Assembly (NCBI GenBank): GCA_023300255.1 | Contig: JALZWC010000640.1 | Location: 1-5,804, forward strand | Reading direction: 5' to 3' | Source of the DNA: Saprospiraceae bacterium | Lineage (GTDB): Bacteria; Bacteroidota; Bacteroidia; Chitinophagales; Saprospiraceae | DNA length: 5,804 nt | Part shown: positions 1 to 5,804 of the stretch, in pieces | Layout of the letters: the number at the start of each line of letters is the position of its first letter | Position numbering within the stretch: the stretch's first letter is position 1 | Notes under the pieces: generated by a model | Databases searched by the model: none | What the model saw: only the letters and a program-made list of their open reading frames with translations | What the model was told of the DNA's origin: nothing | Made by a program: the position numbers and the translations under genes

Positions 1-61
1 CCATCACCTATTTTACAACCTTATTCTTTTGTCTCGTTTGGCGCTTGATGTCATAGTGAAA

Positions 62-109
62 AATAGACCGCAAGAAGATTACTTGTGTAACCTTCTCGCC
101 CGTCTTATT
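62..109 (-). other. Hairpin of repeat unit I
   Basis: The core is a 10-bp stem, 73-82 with 87-96, around a 4-nt loop (ACAA on the minus strand). All pairs are Watson-Crick except 78/91, which is a G-U wobble on the minus strand but an A-C mismatch on the plus strand. An outer stem joins 62-68 with 102-109 (7 bp, one bulged base at 105), and further pairs can form between. The outer arm runs into the direct repeat at 106-127. The fold therefore favours transcription of the minus strand, the same direction as the large gene at 407-4333. Confidence 0.5.
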
Positions 110-173
110 ACCATCACCTATTTTACAACCTTTTTTGTTTATGAGCTTATTTACTCTTTTTTTCTACGCAAAA

Positions 174-237
174 TAATAGGTCAGGTAAAGACAGTCGGAA
201 GATTGCCGCAAGGCAACCAACCGACTTAGTCCTATTA
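174..237 (-). other. Hairpin of repeat unit II
   Basis: Nested stems: outer TAATAGG (174-180) with CCTATTA (231-237), middle GTCGG (194-198) with CCGAC (221-225), and inner 201-207 with 212-218 around a 4-nt loop at 208-211. Pair 202/217 is a G-U wobble on the minus strand and an A-C mismatch on the plus strand, at the position matching 78/91 in unit I. The inner stem also differs from unit I by a compensated change: A81-T88 there, G205-C214 here. Flanks and core are conserved (on the minus strand GGTT..C and AATC around the loop), so units I and II are diverged copies of one structure. Confidence 0.55.
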
Positions 238-276
238 CCATCACCTATTTTACATTTTGTAAATCTTTATGAAGAA

Positions 277-329
277 ACCAGCATTCTGGTCCGTTTAGCT
301 TGTAAGGAATGGGACTATTGCCCATTCCT
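277..329 (-). other. Hairpins downstream of the large gene (possible 3' end signal)
   Basis: AGGAATGGG (305-313) and CCCATTCCT (321-329) form a perfect 9-bp stem with a 7-nt loop. A smaller 5-bp hairpin lies at 277-290 (ACCAG/CTGGT, loop CATT). They lie about 80-130 nt past the stop codon of the large minus-strand gene. On neither strand is the larger stem followed by a clear T-run, so this is not a standard intrinsic terminator. It could stabilise the mRNA 3' end. The rest of 255-406 shows nothing else recognisable. Confidence 0.35.
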
Positions 330-406
330 AAATTCAAGGGATTACTATTTGTACATAGTTTGTTTTAGCTTATCCTTATCTTATTTTTCGTAGATTTATA
401 TGATCT

Positions 407-3400
407 CTATTTTGCGTGTAATAGCATCATTTTTTTCACTAATCTTTGTTCTGTTGTTGATAGCACATAATATAGCAGACCCCCATTTCTAATTAGATCA
501 CTAGAAATTTCCAATTCGTTATACCCTTTACTAGCATCGTAGTTAACTATTTTCAACAGGGTCCCGTCCGTATTATAAATCGCTAAGCTGGCAGGTGCTT
601 CATTGGGTAAATAGAAACTGATCGTTGTCGTTGAAGAAAATGGATTAGGTTTATTTTGGAACAAAACCACTTCATCCATACTAGTTTTTTGCTCCAAAAA
701 GCTTAATTGAATAGGATGTATTTGAGCAGAAGAACTATACACTTCTGCAGAAAAAAGTCCTGTATTCAATCCTACTACCTCACTCAATTTTCCTGATCGT
801 TTAGCAAGGAAGTTGAATTGAAATAAAGTTTCTTCCTTAACAACTGTATGCTTCTTAATATCCTCCCAACTCATTAGCAGTAAGCCTTTCGATGCATTTC
901 TAGTACCAATATTATGCGCTGCTAAATTACTTAGGCTTCCTTTTTTGTATCCATCATAGTCTAAAAAATCAGGATCAAAATTTAGCGCAAATTGAAATCC
1001 AGTTATAGCTTTTAGCTCTTTGATGGACAGTGCTAAGAATACTTGTTCCCCTGCTTCAAAAGAGTAATCTTTTGATTCTATTGCAATCACATCTGTGCTA
1101 GCTCTAGACGAATTTTCTTGTAAGCCAATAGATATTGCAGAGCCGTTTAAATCTCCAATCTTAATAGCTACAAATTCCATATTCACCATTTCTTCCGTAT
1201 CTTTATTGACTAGGATAGATTCTGGAAAACCTTCACTAAGTGGATTGACTATAGGAAATTCATGATCTGCTGGCACGAATCTCCACGCAGTATTTCTAGG
1301 ATAAGCATCATATATATTCAAAATCAATTTTCTCAATTCTACCATATCAAAAGAAGTAATTGTACCTGATCGATTAATATCAGCCGCAATCAATTGATAA
1401 GGAGAGTTGATCTGTTCTAGTTTTAGAATATGCTTTCTCATGATTAATAAATCATAAGTTGATACGCCATTTAAGGAATTAAAATCTTTTCTTGGTGTTA
1501 CCGTATATTCATTAGTTTTAGGTAAATCTAAAAACTGAAAACCGCCATCTATTTTTGTCATATAAGGACTTCTATCTTCATAAGATAAATGAACCTCTAC
1601 ATCCATAACCGATGCACCATTAACCGTAGCAATTTTTCCAGAGATTCCAGTCATTGATTCCTCCTCGGTTAAACCATTTCTACACACATTGGTATTGTCT
1701 TGAATAATCACATTTGTAATACAAAAATCCGCATTACCTTCCGCATCTGTGACCCATACCTCTACCGCTTGAGAACCTAAATGATTACAATCAAATGCAA
1801 TACTTTCCTCAAAAGGAATACTATTATCATTAGGATCATATCGACGGATAGTAATTGCTAAATCATCGGCTGGTGAGCAGTTATCGTAACTTTTTTGATC
1901 CAAGTCATTCGACCATACTTCCACCATAGCTGGCGTAGTGGCCGTTGGGGGCATCAAGGTTACAGATAAGGCACCTAAACAAACCGGTGTTGGTTTCTTA
2001 ATATCCTTTACTGTAACTATAATATCTTTTGTAGCGGCATTGCCACAACCATCTAAAGCAGTATAGGTCATTGAATATTTTCCTGGTTGAACACCAGTGA
2101 AAGGTCCATATCCTGAACCTAAATCCCCTTGTACGCTTACGTTAACATTTGGGCTACAGTCTTTTGCGATAACGGTCGCCAATTCTACAATAGCTCCACA
2201 ATCTTCTCCATCTGCATTCACGGTAATATCTTGAGGTGTCGTTTCAAAAGTTGGCTTATCTTGATCCAGAATTTTAATAATTTGAGAATACTCATATCTA
2301 CCTATACCATCTGGCGAGTTCACATCATAACTACACCAATCAAGTACCGTCCATGTACGAACTATTTTATAACAAGCTGGTGGTTCTATACTCAATACTA
2401 AGTCTTCATAACTAGTAGCAATTAGTTCACAAGTGTTCGCTCCTAAAATTTCAGGCGATCCAAATCCTTCTGGTAAATCGGCTGGTATTAAACTAGTACC
2501 TTCTAAACATTCTGTTGATTCATAATCTTTAGGCCAAGTAATTTGAGTACCATCTGAATTCCAAGGTGTTTGATTATCAATAGCTATTGTTTGAATACAA
2601 GTAGCGGAAAGACCTTCTTTATCTATCGCACTCCAACTTCTGGTAATCATACCTCGTCCACAATTATCTAAATCTGTTGTCTCCTCATAAGTCAGGTCAA
2701 AATCGCAATTATCGGAAGCAGTTGGTGCCCCAAAAATAGTTACATCACTATAATCTGTTTCACAATCAATCGTCTGATTAATCGGACAAGAGATACTTGG
2801 CTTAACCTTATCCTGAACAATTACCTCTACCATGCAGGAATTACTATTGGTATAACAATCTGTTGCTTCTAATACCACCATAACGACTGCACCTATATCT
2901 GCACAACTAAAAGCTACATTGGTACCAAACGGAACATCAGGTGTATCCATTCTTCTTATTAACACTGTTTCTAAACAACAATTATCAAAGGTGCCATTAT
3001 CAAAAGATTGTACAAAAGCGGAAGAAGCACCATCGCTTGTTATGGAGATAATTGTTCTATCTTCACATATTGGCGTTGGGGGAATAACATCTGCAACCGA
3101 TATTTTTAAAGTAGCAGAACTAGAATTCCCACAAGCATCTACTGCACTATATGTAATAGCATGTGTGCCTACTGGAACATTATAAATCGTTCCTCCATTA
3201 GTCATTAAATTACCGAACGGAGATTGCACACTAACTACAATCGTACTAGAACAAACATCAGAAATATTTGCAGCAGGTAATGCTACCGTTGCTTCACAAA
3301 CATTGGTATTAGTCGATACCGTAAAATCTGCTGGTAGACTAATCACAGGACCTTTACTATCTACCACCTTTATTATTTGTACTTTATTGATCACCTCAGA

Positions 3401-4333
3401 AGAACACCAATTGACAACTGTCCATGTTCTTAATACCTTATATGTACCCTCACAACTTTGAACAATTTGGTCTTCGTATGTTGGTATTAAACGACAGGGT
3501 CCGTTATTTTCAATTACTTTTCCATTGATTCTAGGAACCCCTGTATAATCTGGTAACAAAGTAGCTGGATCTCCTGCAACCGCTTCACAATCTAATGCCG
3601 CATTATCTAAGCCATCTAAGTTTGCAGGAAAGACTACTTGACTAATAGAAGGTTGAGCAATAGAAATTATTTGTGTACAAAAATCTCTGTTACCACCTTC
3701 ATCTGAAACAATCCATTTTCTAGCAATCTGTGCAATAGGATTTCCACAATTTAAATCAGAAAAAATATCTTCATAGGTAAAAGTAACTTCTGAACAATCA
3801 GTGGCATGGGCGCTTCCTGTTATAGAGGGGTTTGCAACTGCAGTACAAGCAATAGTCTGATTGGTAGGACAAGTTAATTTTGGTAATATTTTATCTGCTA
3901 ATGTCACATTTGTCCAACAAGCATTTCCAGTAGCCCAATGTTTAGCTTTAGCACGGATCGTTCTGCCTACATATTCATAAGGGATCGTTGGGCTAGTCGG
4001 TAATTCTTGATCGTACTCATCAAACACTACAATCTTAAATCCCCAACTCCCATTAGGCGTACAAGTGCGGGAGTTATCGCCATCTTCCAATATCATATCA
4101 TAAAGAATTGTTGCTTCACAATTGATACCGATCGATACAGAAATATCATCATTACATATCATTGTACAATAGGCTTGTGCATCTAAATGCATCATACCTG
4201 GTAAGAAAATCATCAACAGTGTAAGCAGAATAGCAGGGGGGGTGAGCCGAGTAATTTTATTAAATACTGTTAGGTAAGAACATAGGGCGTCCGTTCCCAC
4301 AGTAGCACCAAGAGGTGTACATGGATTGTTCAT
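407..4333 (-). CDS. Large T9SS-exported surface protein: HYR-like Cys-rich repeats, dockerin-like and cohesin-like domains
   Basis: 1308 codons, stop TAG at 407-409. The first ATG is at 4331-4333, behind an A-rich leader typical of Bacteroidota; the frame opens further to a GTG at 4382-4384, judged less likely. Residues 1-54 are a signal peptide with a long N-region, a hydrophobic core about 33-46 and probable cleavage after DAQA. Two duplicated blocks follow, 152-512 and 513-884. Each has four sub-modules: CP.NQTI.C; a region with RTWTV.(N/D)WCS; an HYR-like region (D.CGN...V.D); and a PTP.C...RR(M/Y)D region. Residues 897-945 resemble a carboxypeptidase-regulatory-like beta-sandwich. Dockerin-type loops start at D950 and D985 (DINRSG.....D). 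The motif IKIGDLNGSA is at 1057-1066. A cohesin-like domain spans about 1090-1205. The T9SS type A sorting domain is about 1223-1308 (QNKPNPF; LVKKMM near the end). No enzyme motif was seen. Likely an adhesive or structural cell-surface protein; this role is inferred. Confidence 0.93.
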   Translation of the reverse strand: MNNPCTPLGATVGTDALCSYLTVFNKITRLTPPAILLTLLMIFLPGMMHLDAQAYCTMICNDDISVSIGINCEATILYDMILEDGDNSRTCTPNGSWGFKIVVFDEYDQELPTSPTIPYEYVGRTIRAKAKHWATGNACWTNVTLADKILPKLTCPTNQTIACTAVANPSITGSAHATDCSEVTFTYEDIFSDLNCGNPIAQIARKWIVSDEGGNRDFCTQIISIAQPSISQVVFPANLDGLDNAALDCEAVAGDPATLLPDYTGVPRINGKVIENNGPCRLIPTYEDQIVQSCEGTYKVLRTWTVVNWCSSEVINKVQIIKVVDSKGPVISLPADFTVSTNTNVCEATVALPAANISDVCSSTIVVSVQSPFGNLMTNGGTIYNVPVGTHAITYSAVDACGNSSSATLKISVADVIPPTPICEDRTIISITSDGASSAFVQSFDNGTFDNCCLETVLIRRMDTPDVPFGTNVAFSCADIGAVVMVVLEATDCYTNSNSCMVEVIVQDKVKPSISCPINQTIDCETDYSDVTIFGAPTASDNCDFDLTYEETTDLDNCGRGMITRSWSAIDKEGLSATCIQTIAIDNQTPWNSDGTQITWPKDYESTECLEGTSLIPADLPEGFGSPEILGANTCELIATSYEDLVLSIEPPACYKIVRTWTVLDWCSYDVNSPDGIGRYEYSQIIKILDQDKPTFETTPQDITVNADGEDCGAIVELATVIAKDCSPNVNVSVQGDLGSGYGPFTGVQPGKYSMTYTALDGCGNAATKDIIVTVKDIKKPTPVCLGALSVTLMPPTATTPAMVEVWSNDLDQKSYDNCSPADDLAITIRRYDPNDNSIPFEESIAFDCNHLGSQAVEVWVTDAEGNADFCITNVIIQDNTNVCRNGLTEEESMTGISGKIATVNGASVMDVEVHLSYEDRSPYMTKIDGGFQFLDLPKTNEYTVTPRKDFNSLNGVSTYDLLIMRKHILKLEQINSPYQLIAADINRSGTITSFDMVELRKLILNIYDAYPRNTAWRFVPADHEFPIVNPLSEGFPESILVNKDTEEMVNMEFVAIKIGDLNGSAISIGLQENSSRASTDVIAIESKDYSFEAGEQVFLALSIKELKAITGFQFALNFDPDFLDYDGYKKGSLSNLAAHNIGTRNASKGLLLMSWEDIKKHTVVKEETLFQFNFLAKRSGKLSEVVGLNTGLFSAEVYSSSAQIHPIQLSFLEQKTSMDEVVLFQNKPNPFSSTTTISFYLPNEAPASLAIYNTDGTLLKIVNYDASKGYNELEISSDLIRNGGLLYYVLSTTEQRLVKKMMLLHAK

Positions 4334-4653
4334 GTTTTTTTGTTTTTGTTTTTTACTGATCTGATGTGTTCTCCTTAGGTCCACAAGTGAAGTACTCTTA
4401 CTATAGTGTAAATAGTAAAGAAGATAGCTTATGTAGAAATAAGGAATCGGTTTTGGGAATAGCTACCATCAAACCAAACGGTTTTCGGAAATAGTTATTC
4501 CTATGCTGAGTGATAGGAAGTAAGCACGTTGAGTTTATGGAACTAATGCAAAAGCACTATCAATTAACAACTCAACTAAGCTCGCTACTATCGCTTAACA
4601 ATGTCTTTCATTCTGTAGAACACCATAACATGATTACACAGAATGGACGCCCT
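4283..4653. repeat. GC-rich inverted pair spanning the start of the large gene (possible element ends)
   Basis: TAGGGCGTCCGTTC at 4283-4296 is matched in inverted orientation by GAATGGACGCCCTA at 4640-4653 (13 of 14 positions, 10 contiguous). A match this GC-rich is notable in such AT-rich DNA. A further inverted pair, CATTCTGT (4609-4616) and ACAGAATG (4638-4645), lies just inside the right arm. The arrangement resembles terminal and subterminal inverted repeats of an insertion element about 370 bp apart. The right-hand string (TTACACAGAATGGACGCCC) recalls IS256-family ends from memory only. No transposase was found between the arms. The left arm lies inside the coding sequence and encodes part of the unusual N-terminal extension. 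Confidence 0.35.
4441..4505. promoter_or_regulatory. Direct and inverted repeats upstream of the large gene
   Basis: CGGTTTTGGGAATAGCTA from 4448 and CGGTTTTCGGAAATAGTTA from 4479 are an imperfect direct repeat with a 31-nt period, about three helical turns. The same segment has a dyad: GGAATAGCTA (4456-4465) against TAGTTATTCC (4492-4501), with one non-Watson-Crick pair. It sits 110-170 bp before the ATG of the large gene, where a regulator could bind. No convincing Bacteroidota promoter (TTTG / TAnnTTTG at proper spacing) could be fixed, so the regulatory role is inference. Confidence 0.3.
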
Positions 4654-5306
4654 AATATTTTAACAAATTGGTAAATGTAAGTTCAACCTTTTAATAATCT
4701 TGCCATAGACAAAATAACTGTGTCTCTTGACAGATATAGTGAAGTCTTTTTAGGAATGTATATTCTAATTAATTGTTTGATTTCTAGAAAGATGCTCTTT
4801 TATTTTTGTAGCCTTAACTATAGAAATAAAAAGAGAAAGTAAATTCACAAAGCGAATGAACCGCTTGCGGATAAGAAATCAATGAATTACAAATAATACA
4901 TTCATTTTAAAATAACTTCAGTATTAAATAAGTCGAAACTTAGAGAAAGGAGCAGGATAAAACAACCTATGTCTTAGTTGCAGGACCAGCCTTATAATTG
5001 TGAGAGAAGAAGACTTCAGGAATCTGAAGTATAGGAGTAGATATACGGAGTGTAATGTTTTAATGTTCACGGTTTCTGAATTTTGGATAAAGGATTGTTG
5101 TTTCTATCTTAGGTGGCTTTTAACACCTTTCTTTTTGTTGTAATTGCATGACAAAAGTATATCATATTGAAATAAGAAGCAAGTGATTATTTTTTTTTAT
5201 TCCTTTAATCTATATCCTCCTATCCCTTTTAGACAGTATTTTATACGCTTACAATATTGGTTTACAGTATTTTACAAAGCCTAATGTCTATTAATAGCAT
5301 TTCTAT
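4502..5306. other. Long gene-free intergenic region
   Basis: No frame on either strand gives a convincing protein; the longest ATG frame noticed is 45 codons (4537-4674, plus). The base composition is AT-rich with many stops. Small palindromes are present: CCGC-TT-GCGG at 4861-4870; AATGAAT (4881-4887) with ATTCATT (4900-4906); ACTTCAG-GAAT-CTGAAGT at 5013-5030; AGGTG (5111-5115) with CACCT (5124-5128). None is followed by a strong T-run on the transcribed side except weakly the last on the plus strand. No tRNA, rRNA or riboswitch was recognised. It may hold the 5' control region of the large gene. Confidence 0.5.
5233..5274. repeat. Short direct repeat ACAGTATTTTA x2
   Basis: The 11-mer ACAGTATTTTA occurs at 5233-5243 and 5264-5274, a 31-nt period. 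It is AT-rich and could be chance, though the same 31-nt period also occurs in the unrelated repeat at 4448/4479. No function is assigned. Confidence 0.35.
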
Positions 5307-5342
5307 AAAAAAAGCCCCCCTTCAAAAAAAATGAAGAGAGGC
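5307..5342 (-). terminator. Intrinsic terminator, minus strand, with no gene directly upstream
   Basis: On the minus strand 5342-5332 pairs with 5324-5314 over 11 bp, including two G-U wobbles at 5337/5319 and 5339/5317, around a 7-nt all-T loop. Seven T follow (5313-5307). On the plus strand both wobbles become A-C mismatches and there is no T-run, so direction is clear. It lies about 250 nt beyond the terminator at 5592-5624, and the DNA between has no reading frame of note. It may end a small RNA, or catch readthrough from the right-edge gene. Confidence 0.8.
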
Positions 5343-5375
5343 CATCCCAAAAACCGATTTAAGTATATGTCTTAA

Positions 5376-5389
5376 TTTCAATATTGAAA
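5376..5389. promoter_or_regulatory. Perfect 14-bp palindrome
   Basis: TTTCAATATTGAAA is a perfect palindrome without a spacer, the form expected of a binding site for a dimeric repressor, but also a possible small hairpin in RNA. It lies inside the candidate transcript between the two terminators. No matching second copy was seen in the window. Confidence 0.3.
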
Positions 5390-5390
5390 G

Positions 5391-5431
5391 ATGAAGTAAA
5401 AGATTTTGTTTACTTTTTTTAGCTACTTCAT
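5391..5431. repeat. 8-bp inverted repeat with alternative inner hairpin
   Basis: ATGAAGTA at 5391-5398 is matched by TACTTCAT at 5424-5431, 25 nt apart. Inside, AGTAAA (5395-5400) can instead pair with TTTACT (5408-5413), which on the plus strand is followed by a run of T. The two pairings share bases and exclude each other. It may be a folding element of the intergenic transcript; the AT-rich makeup keeps confidence low. Confidence 0.35.
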
Positions 5432-5517
5432 TTTAAAATATAGATACTTTTCTATTTTCAGGATATTCTTTTTTAGTTATCTAATTCTTTATAATTGGCC
5501 TTGATAAGTTTAATAAA

Positions 5518-5581
5518 CAATTGGCAATGTACAAGGATTAGTATTTAAAACTAAAGCCTAAAACTTGTACACTGCTAATTG
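5518..5581. repeat. Long imperfect inverted repeat (18-bp arms)
   Basis: The left arm 5518-5535 (CAATTGGCAATGTACAAG) and right arm 5564-5581 (CTTGTACACTGCTAATTG) pair at 16 of 18 positions plus one G-U wobble, leaving one mismatch. The 28-nt loop has its own 5-bp hairpin (5538-5542 with 5550-5554). It sits directly past the terminator of the right-edge gene. It could be a miniature mobile element, the ends of a decayed one, or a structured RNA domain. Confidence 0.6.
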
Positions 5582-5591
5582 ATTATTGTAG

Positions 5592-5624
5592 AAAAATTGG
5601 GAAGGTACTTGTGTACCTTCCCAA
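5592..5624 (-). terminator. Intrinsic terminator of the right-edge gene, minus strand
   Basis: TTGGGAAGGTAC (5597-5608) and GTACCTTCCCAA (5613-5624) form a perfect 12-bp stem with a 4-nt loop. On the minus strand it is followed by five T (5596-5592). It begins 15 nt beyond the stop codon of the T9SS gene at the right edge. On the plus strand no T-run follows, so it acts on minus-strand transcripts. This separates the right-edge gene from the large gene further left. Confidence 0.9.
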
Positions 5625-5639
5625 AGTTGTAGTACTATA

Positions 5640-5804
5640 TTATTCGATGATGATCATCTTCTTAGTAGCTACATTGTCAGCAGACTCTAATTGGTAGTGA
5701 AGTATACCAGTTGCACCCAATTCTTTAGCGTTTAAGCTAACTTGGTTGTAACCTTTAGCGTAGTCAGCAGTAACTGACTTCAATACTTTACCTTGAATAT
5801 CCAT
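5640..5804 (-). CDS. C-terminal end of a T9SS-exported protein (5' end outside the window)
   Basis: The last 54 codons are present, with stop TAA at 5640-5642. The codon at the edge happens to be ATG but is surely internal, because the translation starts in the middle of a sorting domain. The residues (MDIQGKVLKSV, AKGYNQVSL, ending KKMIIIE) align with the last part of the sorting domain of the large protein (YNTDGTLLKIV, SKGYNELEI, LVKKMMLLHAK). This is the type A C-terminal domain that directs folded proteins through the type IX secretion channel and is usually cut off at the surface. The function of the missing main part cannot be told. Tyr, Asn and Asp codons end mostly in C (7 of 9), which in AT-rich genomes often goes with high expression, in keeping with the strong terminator just downstream. 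Confidence 0.85.
   Translation of the reverse strand: MDIQGKVLKSVTADYAKGYNQVSLNAKELGATGILHYQLESADNVATKKMIIIE

Larger units (their letters stand above)
1..254 (-). repeat. Array of three direct repeats (~20 nt) with structured spacers
   Basis: The string CCATCACCTATTTTACA occurs at 1-17, 111-127 and 238-254. Copies 1 and 2 agree for 22 nt (to positions 22 and 132). Copies 2 and 3 also share five bases in front (106-127 and 233-254). Spacing from copy to copy is 110 and then 127 nt. On the minus strand the core reads TGTAAAATAGGTGATGG and is followed by TAATA. Each interval between copies holds a related hairpin (listed separately). The first copy starts at the window edge, so the array may continue outside. 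Intervals over 100 nt do not fit CRISPR. No coding function is supported. A dispersed repeat family or tandem structured RNA units are the likeliest readings; which one cannot be decided here. Confidence 0.75.
5343..5590 (-). ncRNA. Candidate structured non-coding transcript or long 3' UTR
   Basis: This stretch lies between two minus-strand terminators, lacks any ORF (the single minus-strand ATG is followed at once by a stop) and is rich in inverted repeats: 5518-5535 with 5564-5581 (18 bp, one mismatch, one wobble), 5391-5398 with 5424-5431 (8 bp perfect), and a 14-bp palindrome at 5376-5389. A transcript starting left of 5591 and ending at 5307 would be up to about 280 nt. No promoter could be fixed and no known RNA family is recognised, so this stays a hypothesis. 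Confidence 0.25.

Noticed and set aside
29..229. 66-codon plus-strand frame
   Set aside because: It crosses the middle copy of the direct repeat and both hairpins, has no start signal and no recognisable protein features; it is a by-product of the repeat array.
1..254. CRISPR array
   Set aside because: Intervals of about 90-107 nt between repeats, with mutually related hairpins instead of unique spacers, do not fit CRISPR.
2129..2401. 90-codon plus-strand frame
   Set aside because: It lies wholly opposite the large minus-strand gene, and its translation has no domain character.
2919..3185. 88-codon plus-strand frame
   Set aside because: It is antisense to the HYR-like part of the large gene and explained by that gene's codon composition.
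4382..4384. GTG as start of the large gene
   Set aside because: It would add 17 very polar residues before an already long N-region. The first ATG at 4331-4333 has the A-rich upstream context usual in Bacteroidota.
4401..4469. 22-codon minus-strand frame before the large gene (MVAIPKTDSL...)
   Set aside because: Considered as a leader peptide, but there is no run of regulatory codons, no attenuator hairpin with T-run after it, and the length is expected by chance.
4537..4674. 45-codon plus-strand frame (MELMQKHYQL... ending ILTNW)
   Set aside because: It is short, has no well-placed ribosome binding site and no recognised homology; it spans the inverted repeat at 4609-4653 and might at most be debris of an insertion element.
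5111..5136. Plus-strand terminator (AGGTG/CACCT followed by T-rich DNA)
   Set aside because: The stem is only 5 bp, the loop is 8 nt, and no plus-strand gene precedes it.

Overview
The window looks like chromosomal DNA of an AT-rich Bacteroidota, most likely a Saprospiraceae-type marine or filamentous bacterium. The grounds are two minus-strand genes that both end in type A C-terminal sorting domains of the type IX secretion system (T9SS), a very long secreted protein built from HYR-like, dockerin-like and cohesin-like modules, A-rich start context without a Shine-Dalgarno sequence, and long non-coding spacers. The family placement is inference from protein style, not from a marker gene.

Layout from left to right. 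Positions 1-254 hold three copies of a ~20-nt direct repeat about 110-127 nt apart. The two complete intervals between copies each fold into a related long hairpin, and the fold is better on the minus strand. Positions 255-406 are non-coding, with a 9-bp perfect hairpin, and lie downstream of the main gene. Positions 407-4333 (minus) are one large gene of 1308 codons for an exported surface protein: signal peptide, a short N-terminal region, two ~365-residue Cys-rich blocks that are internal duplicates, a small beta-sandwich, a dockerin-like pair of calcium loops, a cohesin-like domain and a T9SS sorting domain. Positions 4334-5590 are about 1.25 kb without a convincing gene but with several inverted and direct repeats, including a GC-rich inverted pair that reaches into the 5' end of the large gene and could be the ends of a decayed insertion element. 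Positions 5592-5624 are a strong minus-strand intrinsic terminator for the gene at the right edge. A second strong minus-strand terminator at 5307-5342 has no reading frame before it, which leaves room for a structured non-coding RNA or a long 3' UTR. Positions 5640-5804 (minus) are the last 54 codons of another T9SS-exported protein whose beginning lies outside the window.

Both genes point the same way, but the strong terminators between them argue for separate transcription units. Both products would be exported by Sec, then moved across the outer membrane by the T9SS and attached to the surface or released. The large protein looks like an adhesive or structural surface protein. No catalytic domain was recognised. 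The least explained features are the structured repeat array at 1-254 and the gene-free region between the two terminators (5307-5624).
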